Shown here piece by piece: positions 1 to 12,248 of a DNA stretch of 64,000 nt. Each line of letters begins with the position of its first letter. Positions within the stretch are counted from its first letter, which is position 1. Origin of the DNA: Corinectria fuckeliana (Eukaryota > Ascomycota > Sordariomycetes > Hypocreales > Nectriaceae). A program made the translations under genes and the position numbers. The notes under the pieces are model-generated. The model had not been told where the DNA came from. It ran no database searches and saw nothing but the letters and a program-made list of their open reading frames with translations. Where the stretch lies: the NCBI GenBank assembly GCA_019137255.1, contig WPDH01000180.1, forward strand, positions 1-64,000. Reading direction: 5' to 3'.

Positions 1-1024
1 CTTGTCCATCTATACGTGCGGGTGGTATCACCGCGTTCTGGCATGGATGTGATAGGCTAGCTCTTAGGCGGCTGCGAGAAGGTGCCAGAAGAGATTAATA
101 TTAATAAAGCTTAAGAAGAGAAAAGAGCGAACGCAGAGCTTTCTACCTATCTGACCTAAATACCCGTACAGGCTGCTAACTAACCCAGCAGCCAGGCCTT
201 ATCGCCTCTTAGTAGATGACTTTCTTATCTAGCTTAGGCTGCGCAAAGCTCAGACTATAACACTTATAACAGACAGCAGACATGGTTTTTTCTTTAACTA
301 GTTTATAAGTAGAAGATACAGCTAGTGTAGACTAACTACTAACTAAAGCTGTCAGCTAGAAATAAAAATATACAGACAAAGTTAATACTTAAGTAACCAC
401 AAAAAGCACAGTTTAGCTTTAACTGCTATTAGACACTAGATACAGTGCTTTTAGATATCTGCTAGTTAACAGAAATAAATTTTAAGCTATAAGAGTGTAA
501 GGGTTAGCTGATCAGGGTGAGATAGAAAGTTCTAAGGTAGGTATCCGTATATTGTAAGACTTCAACTTAGCGAGCAGTCACAGACTGCTCGCCGAGATCA
601 CTAAGTAATCCTACTTAGTGNNTGCCCTTAGTGTGCCCTACCCGGCCCGGCACCGGTTCCTCCTGGGGCCGGTCCCCTGGGCTGTGGGCCCATCTTCTTA
701 CAAAGAGCTGCTGTGACAGCTTAGGCTTAACAAGATAAAAAGACAAAAGGCTGGTTTAAATTATAAGAAGAGAAAAAAGCGTGCCCTGCTTAAGACTGGG
801 TAAAGCAACTGCTTTAAGTAGTGACTTTTTGACTGCTAGGCTCTACACGTATTACACCCCAGCTGTGCCATCTAGCACTATCACACTAGATACTCAGTAT
901 AAAGAATGTAATAGAACTGTGCCTAACATTTAGTATGAAGGCACCGTAACAAGAACTTTCCCTAACCTACAAGCCACTAAATCCCTTTGTCACCGCTCTA
1001 GACAGTCTCACTCGACTCCTCATG
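1..1024. other. Gene-free AT-rich left edge with assembly gap
   Basis: No gene is recognised. The stretch is rich in TA/TTA/CTA words and has no sustained reading frame. It contains an NN gap at 621-622, directly followed by a very GC-rich patch (about 625-695). This abrupt composition change suggests degenerate repeat sequence, possibly RIP-affected, at the 3' side of the polyketide synthase gene. It could also be ordinary intergenic DNA. Confidence 0.5.
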
Positions 1025-4000
1025 TCACAGAACAAGTCTCCTTATGTAAATACCCATCCTATCCATCTGAGGCCCAGCATCCATCATGCTGAAGTGGTGG
1101 ACGTCCTCTAGCACCTCGACTGTCAGCCTGCCTCTGCCGACGAGTGACGCCCAGCCATCAGCCGAAAAGTCGGTTCGCTGATTGACGAGCCAAATCATTT
1201 CTCTCGGATCATCGGGCTGTATCTCTGGCCTTGGGCCGTTTGGATCCTTGCAGACGCCGTCTGTAGCATAGATAATAAGCGTCTTCGGGGCTGGACCCAT
1301 GGTTTCTTGCCACGGAACTGGCTCGTAGGCATCTAGCATACCAATAAAGGCATCGAAGTGTGCACGCAGCCACTTGGGAATTCCTGCACCTGTTCCAAAG
1401 ATACCAAGCTGTTGGAAGAAGTCGTACATTCGCGCTGGAGGATTTTGCAGGCCAATGGGATTGGGAGAGTCGATGAGGATGAGAGAGTCCACGACCTCTC
1501 CAGCCGCGACCAGTTGTTTAGCGGCCTCAAAGGCGCAGATGCCGCCAGCACTCCATCCGCCTAAGTGATAAGGACCCCTTGGCTGCCTGCGTTGAAGTTC
1601 AATGACGTACTTGGCCGAGAGTTGACCCAAGGTACACTTGGACCGGGCCATGTCCTCCGGAGTGGTGCGCCAAGGACAGTTTAACCCATAGATGGCCACC
1701 TTTGGGTCAACCCTTGACAACGTAGCGTAGGAAGACGCAGAGCCTGAACCATCGGGAAACATGAACACCGTTGCAGAGGCGGACTTTGGGGAGCCTTGGA
1801 GTAGAACCGAAGTTGCGAAGGGTGCACTTCGTACAATTGCGTCTTGAGCAATTGTGGCTTTCGGCGCGGCTGGTGCTTTGGCAACAGCGGAGGGTGTTGC
1901 GTCTGTGCCCAGAATCGAAGCAAGTCTCTTCTCAATCTCAAGGAGTGTCTCGCTTTCAGCAAAGAGGGAAGCTGGGAGCTCTATCTCGAAGGTCTCATTG
2001 AGCTTCTCCAAAGCAGTCAGGGATAGGAGGGAATCCACACCAATCTCGTCGAGGCGAGTGGAAGGTGAAATATCTTCGACCTTGATGCCTGTCTCCTCTG
2101 CAACGATGGAACGGAGAATGTGGATGTAATCCAGGATTGCCTCTTCGGATGCCAGAGATGTGTTTGGTGTCGAAGTGCCTGATTCCCTTCCGACGCTAGA
2201 GTCGCATGTGTTGGAGAGAGATGAGCCGCCGCCGTCATTGCCGTGAAGTTGCCGAAGCTCCTTCAACGATGGGCAGTCGACAAAAATTGACGAAGGAAGG
2301 TCCAGATCCAATTCCTCACGCATGCGACCGGTAATGGTCAATGAGAGTAGAGAGTCAAGACCGAGCTCAGCGAACTCGGTTTCGGGCTTCAGATCCGCAA
2401 GGTCAACGCCAACCTCTTCAGATATGATAGCCAAGATCCCAACCCAGATGTGCCCAGAAACCCCCGGGGCTTGCTGTGGGATCTTTGCAGGCGAGTTGAT
2501 TTTCTCTTTCGCGGCAACTGTTGCTGAAACCTGAGGTTTAATCGCTTTGGCAATGGAGGTGACAGGCGGAGGTTTGACGCCACCCACACGCAGGCCATCC
2601 AGAGCTCGACGCGGGACGCCTAAGAACTAAAGGTGTCAACTTATGTGTCTCTTATGCTGAACGAGGAGCAAAATACCTTGACCTGCTGGATGATGGCCAC
2701 AATCTGGTCACCGTCAAAAATGTACGTGTCGCCTGTGTACAATGTCCCTGTCAAGAGCTGCATCCGGTTGTAGCAGTGATAAGTCTTTCCCTTTTCCAAT
2801 CTCGAGGTACACTTCATGTTGTCCCAGCCATGATTGATGAAGACTTCAGCCTTAGGATGTGGGCTTTCGTTGCCGTTCATGATGAAGCCAGCAATTCCGC
2901 CGACGCTGTCCATCCACTGCGGGTTAAAGTAGAAGCCTTGGTCATCCACCTGGAACTGTACGGTTGACACTGCCTCAAGTTCATCACTGTCAAGAATCAC
3001 TTCTCTCATTCCCTGATACGAAGGGCTGTACTCCACGATATTGGCAAAGAGCCTGTAGACGATGGCTTGTTTCATCCGATGCGCATTACCGTCGTCGACC
3101 GCGCGGCGAAGAGCTTTGATCCTGCTTCGTACGAGGTATGCGTTTCGATCCCACTCCTGTGTCCAAGTCGTCTGGGTGGGCACTAGGTTAACCGTGCAGG
3201 TTGCGTGATCGACGGTCTTGGCTCCTTGGCTATTGACGCTGAATATGGCAATTTTCACTGAATTTTCGGACCAAATCGCGCTAGCTGACACCCTAAAGAG
3301 CTGTGAAGTCAAGGTGGAGTTGAATACCATCGGCTTCTGGATTTGCATGCTGCAGACATCCATTCCCATGGACTCTGTCGACATTGATTGCTGTTGCATA
3401 AGGTAACTGGTGATGTGCAAGGCAATGTCTCCCCACAGGGACTGGTTACGCGTTAGCTTGTACCCCGTATTCATACATAATCCAGACACGTACCGAAGGG
3501 CATAGTTCTGCTCCGTTCACTTTGTGGCCAGTGAATATCGGAGATAGTCTGGGGTCGTGGGCATCTGACTCAACTAGGATGGTTGAATTCTCACTTTCGT
3601 GAGTTTCTTGAATGACCCGCTGAAGAGAAGGCGAGAGTTGCTTGGAAGATTTTGGCACCTCGGAATGGGGAGGCGCTGGTGCGATAAGTTGGGTTCCTTC
3701 ACCCTTGGTCAAACAAAAGTCGTTGCGGTACATGATCCAGTAATTCTTCAGGTCCCAGCTATATCGTGGTAGTTCCATGACGCTGTTGAACTGCTCGAAG
3801 TCTCGATGAAACTCGTTCCAGTCAATACCAATGCCGCTGAGATACAGCGTCTCTAGGGCTGTAGTCAGAACTTTCCAAGTATCGGTGTCTTTGCGCAAAG
3901 TTGTTGCCGTGGTGGACTTGCTGCCCAGGGTTCCCTTGACCATCCCAGAGCAAGCTGGGTGGGACCCAATCTCGAGCCACATTGTCATCTCGTTAACAAG

Positions 4001-7000
4001 ACCAGTGTTTGATGCTTCTTCCAAGGCCGCCTGGAAGTTAACAGGCTGTCGACATGCGTTGGCGAGATAGGACTGGTCGAGAAAGCCTCCTTCCGAAATG
4101 ACCTCGGATAGCAAAGGTGAGATAAAAGGAACAGAGGGAGCTCGGAAGGTCACCTGGCGAGTTGCCGCTTCGAATTCTTCCAAGATTGGCTCAACTTGCG
4201 ACGAGTGAAAAGCAAACGGAACGTTGATGCATGTGGTGTCGTACCCGGCAGTCTTAAATACCTCTTTGAGACGGTCAATCTCTTCGACTCGACCGCTCAC
4301 AACGTTCCCTGTGGGTTGGTTCAAGCATGCAATCTCGGCTGTTGAGCCCGAGAGCAAGGACTTGACCTTTTCGACAGGGGCCTTGATGGCAAGCATAGAG
4401 TGTGTACCGGGCTGACAGTGCTCGTTTAACAACTGAGCTCGAGTGCCAACCAAAAAGATGGTGTCGCTGCTGGAAAGAGCATCGGCAGCGAACATTGCGG
4501 CATATTCACCAAGGCTATGCCCGATGGTGAGGCTTGGCTTGACTCCCCAGGACCTCCAAAGCCTACACAAAGCCATCTGAATGCAAGTGATGGCGAGTTG
4601 CGTGACAACAGGGTCGTTTTCCTTATCTGGGTCGCTATTGCGAATCACATTCAGAAAGCCTGGGAATCCATGTTGCAGGGCAATCTTCTCGAAGCGGTCC
4701 ATGTCTTCTCTGAAAGAGGAGAGACATAGATACAGCTCCTTACCGAGACCGCAGTAGAATGAACCTTGTCCAGTGAACATGAATGCTACCTTCGGGACCT
4801 TGGCAGGCGGTGGGATGGGTTTTGGCTCAATGGTAGCCAATTTGGATCGAAGCGCCTGGGCAATGGACGTCGCGTCATTGCCAACAGCAACAACACGATA
4901 TTGGTGTTGCGTCCGCCTCGCAGTTGTAGTGTAGGACAGATCAGAGATTGAAACCTCAGGGTGGCTTTCTAAATGATGGATAAGAGCTTCCATGTTGCCT
5001 TTGAGTGACTTTGCCGTCTTCGAGGAGAGGGCCACGAGATGAAATGTCCTAGGATCATCGCTCTTCTGGCTTAGATGAGGAGCATCCTCAAGTAGGACTG
5101 CTGTGTTGCCACCTGCAGCACTAAAGTTGTTCAAGAATGCGAATCGCTTGCCACATAGGGTCTCAGCTCGCAGCCAAGGAGCTGTCTTGAAGGCAATGTT
5201 GACGTTTCTCTCCTTCAGGTCAAGGGGGTAGTTGTGGTTGATCTTCGTCTTGATTCCACAGTGAGGAGGGATCTCGCTATGCTTCATCATCATGAGAACT
5301 TTAATGAGTGACGACACTCCAGAAGCGGATTCAGCATGGCCGATGTTTGCCTTCGCAGAGCCGAGGTATAAGGGGTGTCGCGGCCACCGCTGACGCTCCG
5401 GAACAAAAACAGAGAGTACCGAGTTCATCTCTGTTGCATCACCAGCTTGGGTTCCGGTGCCGTGCATCTCAATATAGCTGATGTCGAGGGGGTTCACACC
5501 GGCATGGCGCATGATCCGCTTGAACACGGATGTCTGGTCACCTTCATGAGGGCGAGTGATACTGTCTGTCTGGCCGCAGTGGTTGGTAGTGGCTCCAGAT
5601 ATGATGCCGAAAATGGGGTCGTTGTCCATTTCGGCATCTTCGAGTCTCTTCAGGATGACAGATCCAACAGCGTCCGATCTGCAATAGCCACTAGCACCGT
5701 CATCGAAGGTGTTGCAATTTCCTAAAAACCTTTGTCAGTTTATCGCTACTCGAGAAGGGCATGTGAGTTACCTGTAGTGGACAAAAAATGTCCTCTGTCA
5801 AGCCCGACGAAGTTATCGGGATTGGTGAGGACATTGGTGCCTCCGGCCACTGCAGTGTCGCATTCTCCACTCCAGAGATAGGCACATGCTGTTTGGATTG
5901 CAGCGAAGCTAGAAGAACAAGCCGTATCCATGCTGAGGCTTGGTCCAGAGAATCTGAAAAAGTAGCTACGCAGACGTATTAGTAATGCATTCCCATTAAA
6001 CGACCCATGTACATACCTGATTCTCCCTGGAACAAAGGCTCGATTTCCGCCAGGAATAAAGTAGGTGTCCACATTTTGACCACTGTTCACCTCCCTCCAG
6101 TCATCACTGGTGGTGCCAAAGAAGACGCCAATGCGGTCCTGTTGGGTGGATGGCGTTCTGTTTGGGACCATTCCGGCCATTTCCATCGCTTCATAGACTG
6201 TTGTTATGGCGAGTCGCTGCGCGGGGTCAGTGTTCTCAGCCTCACGCGGAGATATGTTGAAGAACCGGGCGTCGAAGAGACCAGGCTCCTTGATCCAACA
6301 CCCATACTTGACACGACTGGTATTTTTGGTTTTTCCAGTTGCATCATAATGAGTTCTCCAATTGAAGCGGTCCTCTGGAACTTCACGATGCACATCTCTA
6401 CCCTCCTTTAGTAATTCCCAGAAGTCTTCGTTGGATTCCGATTCTGGAAACCTGCCGGAATATCCGATAATAGCTATCTTGGAATCCGCGAAGTGACCAT
6501 GTTGGGAGGGCGACGTCTTTGGAGGTAAAAAAGCCTTCTCGACCCGAACCTGAATGTTGGCTCGGGCTAAAGCGGTCGATAGAAGTTGCGTCGCGTTACT
6601 GCTAAAGGTAATGATTTCGCAGTATTGGACGTCTTGATCGAGTAAGCCTCTGGTTGTGGTGTCGAGAATTCGATCCCATCGGACTTGACCACGAAGGCTA
6701 TTTTCGACAACAGTTGCCAAGAGGGTTTCATAATCTTTAGCGGTTTCAGGTCGACCAGTTGAGGGAGACAGGAGCGTAAGATATGGCAAGTAGGCTGCAA
6801 GGCTCTCGCGAACTTTAGTAGGGATGGTCTTCTCAACGGACAACTCATCAAACAGGTGTGGAGCATGATACGGTGACTCGATAGAAAGCTCATGAGCCTT
6901 GAGCTGAGCTGAAGCAATGAACTGCTTCAGCACACTTGGCGGACCGCTAAGGGTGATGTGGGTTGGTGTGACGGCGCTGACATATGGCCAACCTGTTTGA

Positions 7001-7705
7001 TGAAGTTTCTGTAATTGTTAGAATTCTGATGCTGTGGTAATCTTATGGGGGAAATCGCACATTTGCAACAGCAAAACTTTGGATCTTCTCTTGAACGTCA
7101 GATTCTTCCCCGGAGACAACTGCAGACCAGCTTTTGGAGCACTGTCCGCCATTGCCGAGTATATCATCCTTGACAATGAGAGAAGAGAGCGATGTTCGAA
7201 ACGCGACGACTACAGCTTCAATAGCCACATGGATGAGCTCAGTCAGAGATCTAGAGCAACTGATGGCGGCTGCTGCGAATGACCCGGTACAGATCCCCAG
7301 GCAGTAGGTATCTTGGGGTGTCGGATACTGTCGACCAGTTCGACCATAGTAACTGCCACGCTGTTAGACAAGCATTCTATTTCTCGACTCGATAACATAC
7401 TCCAAAAACTGCCCAATCTGGCAGACCGACAGAAGACAAAATCGGAGGATCGGCGTGCCCGCTGTCTCACCCAACTTCGATGCAAGGTCAATGAGTGTTG
7501 TGAAGCGAGGAAACAAGGCTTGTCTCTGGGTACTGAGACACCCTATCTCGTCTCTGAGCCTGGCACCGACCTGCTCGAGAAATGACGATAACAAAGGGTT
7601 GTCACGAACGTGGAGAAGGGCCCGAAGATCGTCCTCGCAAGCAACGGACAGATCCCCGAACAAGAGAACTCTGCAAGATGGCATCTTGATGTCATGAGAG
7701 TTCAT
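1025..7705 (-). CDS. Non-reducing polyketide synthase, SAT-KS-AT-PT-ACP-ACP-TE
   Basis: Core enzyme of the cluster; builds an aromatic polyketide from malonyl-CoA without reduction. Exons (minus strand): 7705-7401, 7352-7061, 7008-6017, 5965-5772, 5721-3494, 3441-2677, 2626-1025, giving 2125 aa in one frame. One donor is the atypical GTGCGA at 7060. SAT has GICTG with Cys123 and His247 (PYHAPHL). KS starts near 375, with Cys546 (DTACSSS), His681 (HGTGTQ) and His723 (NIGHAESAS). AT has Ser997 in GHSLGEYAA. PT has the hot-dog pair His1327 and Asp1515. Two ACPs carry Ser1684 and Ser1791 (LDSLLS, VDSLLS). The TE/Claisen-cyclase type domain has Ser1951 (GWSAGG) and His2103. Length and domain order match the two-ACP wA/PksP/CTB1-like class. 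All catalytic residues are present, so the gene looks functional. The product cannot be told from sequence alone. Confidence 0.95.
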
Positions 7706-8227
7706 GTTTAATGTGGGAACTGATAATGACTACGTGCTAAACCGGGAGACTATATGGTTTCGTGGATGTCAGCCTACGCTTTATGTTCGCTTTCCCCTTC
7801 CCCAACTCCGGTCTTGGCATACGGCAACCTTCCATCGCAATCAATGCCTAGCACGTACTTTCTGCTTATCTGAGCTTATTGTCAGCTTCTAGATTATGAT
7901 AGAATAATCCCTCAGCAGACTATCTAAGCGTCAGACATAACAGGCTGCCACTGCCGTCGTGTATTGTTTTTCGGGAGCGTCGAGAGCCGGTGCTCGGGGC
8001 CCGACTCGCCCCCCGGGTATCACGGTCCGAAACCATCTTGGCCCAGAAACCAACATGGAAAACAAGTCTATCGTGAAATGGGCTTTCGGGAATGATAGGT
8101 CCAGAGACGATAAGGATAAAAGCTATCTTCTGCACCTGGGCTCTTTGGGATGAACCAAGCATCTAAGCATCAATACACCTTCTAGCATCGTCTTCTCCAT
8201 CATCTTTACCTATCCATCGCTTAAGTT
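7706..8227. promoter_or_regulatory. Shared divergent promoter, PKS / EthD gene
   Basis: This 522-bp region separates the start codons of the polyketide synthase and the EthD-domain gene, so both are likely transcribed from it. It contains the inverted element TCGGGGCCCGA near the middle and a partial copy, TCGGGAGC, at 7971-7978. No gene lies here. Confidence 0.6.
7995..8003. promoter_or_regulatory. CGG-N3-CCG element (CGGGGCCCG)
   Basis: Inverted CGG triplets with a 3-bp spacer, flanked by T and A (TCGGGGCCCGA at 7994-8004). Zn2Cys6 dimers typically bind paired CGG triplets. It lies about 290 bp from the PKS start and 225 bp from the EthD start. Its role as an operator is inferred. Confidence 0.5.
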
Positions 8228-8699
8228 ATGTCTATCACGTCGGAGAAGCTCTTTTCTGTTACCATATTTGGTTACCGCAAGCCCGGGATGGATGAGGACT
8301 TCTATCACGACTATGTCAGCCAGACACATGCCAACCACCTGAAGGACCTTCTTATCAAGAACAAGATTGTTTCATACCACATGGTAGGTTCAGACCAAAA
8401 AGAGGCCCGTACATCTCCAATTTTAGCACGTAAGCTGATTCTCGAAGCAACACAACTCCACCCAGGGACGTTCTCTCCTAAACCAGATCTTCCCCGGAAT
8501 GCCTTCCGAGAGGGTTGATGACTGTGACTGCATCGTCCAGATTGTCTTCAAGGACATTGATGACTACATTAAAGTGAAGAACGAGGAGAAGTACAAGTCT
8601 GTGGTGAACCCAGATCATGATGTTTTCTCGGACGCGACCAAGACGAAGTTCGTTACTGGCTGGTTTGAGTTTCATGTCTCTGACGGAGAAGCCGTTTAA
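8228..8699 (+). CDS. EthD-domain protein
   Basis: Small dimeric ferredoxin-like (EthD/dabb) protein of 135 aa. Members found in aromatic polyketide clusters act as decarboxylases, cyclases or oxygenases on the PKS product. Exon 1 is 8228-8383 and exon 2 is 8448-8699; the intron is GTAGGT...GAAG with phase 0, giving SYHMQHNSTQGRSLL across the junction. Family landmarks visible are the N-terminal strand (FSVTIFGYRKPGMDEDFYHDY), HANHLKDLL, and FPGMPSERVDDCD followed by the acidic helix. It is transcribed divergently from the PKS through a shared promoter, which supports co-regulation. The exact reaction is not deducible. Confidence 0.85.
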
Positions 8700-10002
8700 A
8701 CAAAGTATAACGACTACGTAGCTCACAGTCCCAGCTTAGGATGTGCATGCTTGTGGTATATTCTAGCAATTTTACATAGTAACTTGCAAAGCTCTTCCCA
8801 CTATACTTGCTTCATTGATATCTGTTGTTTCTAGTATGCGGATACCGTGTCTCATAGCGTCGTATGGTGATCCTGGCTGCTTCGGATACACCTGAAGCTA
8901 GAAATGGAGGCCTATATCAAGTTAAGAGCCAAATGTTAAGTTCTATGGGAGTATATGTGAAGGGCATTGTGACTGGTACCGGTACTTTTGATCGACTTAC
9001 GTCCAAATAGGCAATCGATAAGTCCGGGTCGTCAACGGCCGATGGCGTTTATCCGGGCGTCAGCAGTGGCGTCAATAAATCGTAGGGTTTGAGAGCGGAC
9101 CGACCCGTCGCAAGGGACAGTCGTTCAGCAGCGATTCGCGAACTATTGACGTATCAGTCGAAAGATGCGAGTGAGTATACTAACCTAGATCAAGTACGAG
9201 CGTTCTGGAGGCTTGCAGTCTAGTCCTAACATGTAAGCTCGATCCATCCTGCGTGCTTCCAACCAAACGGCTCGATTGGGGTTTCGGTGTCATGCCGTCA
9301 TTCTGCACGAATGCTCTGATTAGCAATTGCCGGCTGACAAGAAGAAGTCCCTCCGGATAGGTAAGTTGGCTGTGTGTCTTGGCATGCGGAAGAATACCGC
9401 CACTGGCAACCCGCAGCTGAGCATTATGTAAACAGAGCAAAGCAAGGCACCCAATCTCGCGATGCGATCGTCGTTTTGCTGCTGAAGTGGGAGGTAGGAT
9501 AACAGCCAAGATCTATCGTATATGCACATCGCTGCAGCACTGCAGGTTGTATGCATATGGTTTCCTGACATGCTTGGCCTCTTTGTTCCCATGTCACCCT
9601 GTGATAAAAAATGTGCTTGGCTGGCGAATAAGACGGAGAGATGCAACTCACTCTTCCGATAATGACGCATGTAGGTGTATGTCGGGCCTCGATACCATCT
9701 GCCACAATGACTCGCAGATGGCACAGTCTGTCAATCAGCAAATACTAGTCGGGATGGACTGAAGACTTCTGCGCATGGACAAGGGTTGCGGAACTGTCAA
9801 TGATGACTCCAAGGTCGCAGTCCGCGTCCACGGCAGTACCCCATCCCGGGTAGATGAGCATCTCCACGCCTAGCTTCAGCCTCTAAGATTCGTACAAAGT
9901 TCGTATACGGACTACACGTAACTATGCCCTTCGATTAAAGTTCTGACTTCTGCCTAGGGAGCTGGCCCCCCCCTTCCTTTCGATCTTCTCGGCACCCGAC
10001 TC
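8700..10002. other. Gene-free spacer between convergent EthD and dehydrogenase genes
   Basis: About 1.3 kb between the 3' ends of two convergent genes. Overlapping minus-strand frames at 9180-9741 run up to 134 codons but resemble no family I know and have no convincing splice pattern. A single CGG-N3-CCG match (8839-8847) falls here, away from any start codon, and serves as a background example. A decayed gene is possible but unsupported. Confidence 0.45.
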
Positions 10003-11438
10003 CTAGAACAGCGCCTCGACCAATCTCATTATCGAGTCTTTCCCATCCTCTCCGGCGACCTTTCTAGCGATAACGGCAGCCTGGTCTTGGCCAACCCCAC
10101 GAGAGGACAGGGATGGTTGTGTGAGACCCAGCTCTATCACCAAATCCTCCACACGCTGTGCGACTTCGAGGGCGTCAGCTGCGTTGTTACCGCGTCGCCG
10201 CTGACCGCCCATACCCGGTAAGAGGCGGGCAATCTGCTCTGCGTCCATGATGCTATTCTGTGCTTTGTGACGAATGACAGGGGCCAGCGTGAGACAGCTG
10301 GTTTCGCCATCTACAGTCAATTGTCAGCAAGTTCTTGTGTCTTGGGATTTATCATCCGCATCGGGGGGCACAGCGTAACGTCGTTCCTAGTGTGCCTCCA
10401 TAACGCCTCGTCTTGCTGAGCTTCTCACAGAGCTGAGTGGGGCAGCACGGCCATGTCTCAGGATTACAGACACAACAACTCAGCCTTGCTTGCGGAAGCA
10501 AGTGAGATAGAGGTCACCATGCACATGGTGACCCGCTAACTCCCGGCCTTGGGGACTGAAGTATGACATGACACACAAGGAAAGGAAGTCGACTCACGAG
10601 GTATGCCGTACGCGCTTCCGAGGGCATGGCCAAGGGAATGCGACAGGCCCATGCCGCCTCTAAAATTGGATCCGCGGAGCCCAGAGGTCGCAAAGGCAGC
10701 TAGCTGCAGCTTTGTCGTCACATCGTCGCCCTCGTCAGATCCATGAAGGAGCTTTGCCTGGGGTAGACCTTCAGCCAAGCCCGCCACGGCCCACAAGGCG
10801 AGGGCCTTCCAAGGCATTTCCGAGGCATTTGGATGGTACATGGTCTCGACTGCGTGATCGACGGCGCGCATGCCGGTCGATAGCCAGAGTCGCTCAGGTG
10901 TGAATCGAGCAAACGTAGCGTCATAGAGGATGGTGTTGACCCCCATGGACGGATGCATGAACCCGACCTTGGTTCCATCACGGCGCGTGAAACCACCGCC
11001 GGCGGTGCATTCGGCCACACTAAGCGTTGTGGGAACCGCGATATGGATAAGGGACCTGCCGGATTGTTCGTGTATGCGGAAGCAGACCGTCTTGGCTGAG
11101 TCGATGGGCGACCCGCCTCCAACGGACAAGATCGTGTCCACCGCGTCGATCTGGGTCACAAGCTGCGTGGCTTCGTCTACCCCATCTTCTTGGCCGTGCT
11201 GCTTGATACCGGCGTAGGTTCCAGCATGGGAGTCACCCAGAAGGTCCTCGAGACGTTGAATCAAGGGAGTTGTAGTGGATATCGACGCGCCGGTGACGAT
11301 AAAGACCTTCGATAATGGAGACGGCAGAACGCTGAGTAGGTGCTTTTCGACACATCCCGCTCCGTAGTAGAGGTTCTTTAGATGAGTCTGGGGTTTCCAG
11401 AGACCCAACAATGGAGTCGCGGTGCATTGGGTGGCCAT
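10003..11438 (-). CDS. Iron-ADH / maleylacetate reductase-like dehydrogenase
   Basis: Group III (iron-containing) alcohol dehydrogenase fold, 382 aa; NAD(P)-dependent reduction or oxidation is expected. Exon 1 is 11438-10598 and exon 2 is 10310-10003. The 287-nt intron restores GSAYGIPHGETSCLTLAP across the junction. The nucleotide-binding loop GGGSPIDSAK and the histidines in GLSHSLGHALG and PHGE are present. The position normally filled by the metal-binding Asp (the GLDAL.HA.E type segment) reads GMRAVDHAVE, with Arg. This recalls maleylacetate reductases, which also lack that ligand, so metal-free catalysis is possible. It is divergent from the pathway regulator. The substrate in this pathway is unknown. 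Confidence 0.85.
10512..10533. repeat. 9-bp inverted repeat inside the long dehydrogenase intron
   Basis: GGTCACCAT and ATGGTGACC are perfect reverse complements separated by GCAC, so the intron transcript could form a hairpin. It lies near the 5' splice site of an intron several times longer than its neighbours. Any function in splicing is speculative. Confidence 0.5.
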
Positions 11439-12248
11439 CTTGGCGGTTGCGTCTGCTTCAATGTGCTAGGATGAGGAGGGTGCTAGAGGGATGCTTGATT
11501 GATCTTCAGTCCAAGGAGGAGACCGTCTGTTGCGCAGTATTTCTATATGTCGGGCGGTCAAGCATGCCGTGTGGCTCACATTGTTACCCAATCGCCCAGC
11601 CCTATCATGGAGCTAGAGGAAGACATCAACTCGGCTTGACGGGGGGTATGATTTGGCGGGTTTGCTGGAGGTGCACCCGGGCGCATATCAATATTAGCAC
11701 ACACCAGGACGACAGGACGCTTGCCCAGCCTTTAAAGGCTTTGTACAACATCAACCGAATGTACTAGATTCACATGATCGGTTGTTGGTCCGCTCCTCGT
11801 TAAGGCAGCTTACGGCAACGCGCTCTCCTCGCTCCGCAGGTGAGCTGGGAGTCCAAGCCACCGACCAGGCAGGCTTAGTATAATGTGAGAGAGAAAAGCA
11901 CTTGGCCTTCTTGATTTGGATGCAGTGGGATTTCCCAATCGCCTTAAGTAATTACTAAATAGCAACGATAGAGTCTTACCCTACTGCCCGAACTACGCCA
12001 TTGCCTTGTCCCCGACGGATTATTCCACCTTCACCGGCCCCGGATCATACAGCGTTCGTTGCTTACCTCCGTGTTTCCAACTATATACAGTCGGCTTGCT
12101 TAATATTCTTGTAAATTGCCTCGTACTCTCTGCCAAGGTTTACAAAGTTTCAACATGTGGACTTCACAAGGAAAAGAGGTTTGTTCTGGCGTCATTTTGA
12201 TCTTGAACATTCGCTTGAAGCTGACATATATCACAGGAACAGTCGCAA
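11439..12248. promoter_or_regulatory. Shared divergent promoter, dehydrogenase / Zn2Cys6 regulator
   Basis: 810 bp between two divergent start codons, with no gene inside. Unlike the other cluster promoter regions, I find no CGG-N3-CCG element here. That would fit a regulator gene that is not autoregulated through this motif. Confidence 0.5.

Noticed and set aside
7353..7400. Apparent frameshift or stop in the PKS SAT domain
   Set aside because: A 48-nt intron (GTATGT to GCAG) restores FLDYYGRTGRQYPTPQD and the active-site GICTG, so the gene is not broken.
7994..8004. AflR-type site TCG-N5-CGA (also at 22160-22170 and 9682-9692)
   Set aside because: The pattern is expected about once per 4 kb by chance and one copy is not in a promoter. 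The two promoter copies are better explained as CGG-N3-CCG with T/A flanks, which recurs elsewhere in the cluster without TCG/CGA ends.
9180..9741. Minus-strand frames in the EthD/dehydrogenase spacer as a hidden gene
   Set aside because: No recognisable domain and no consistent splice model; kept only as a low-interest finding.
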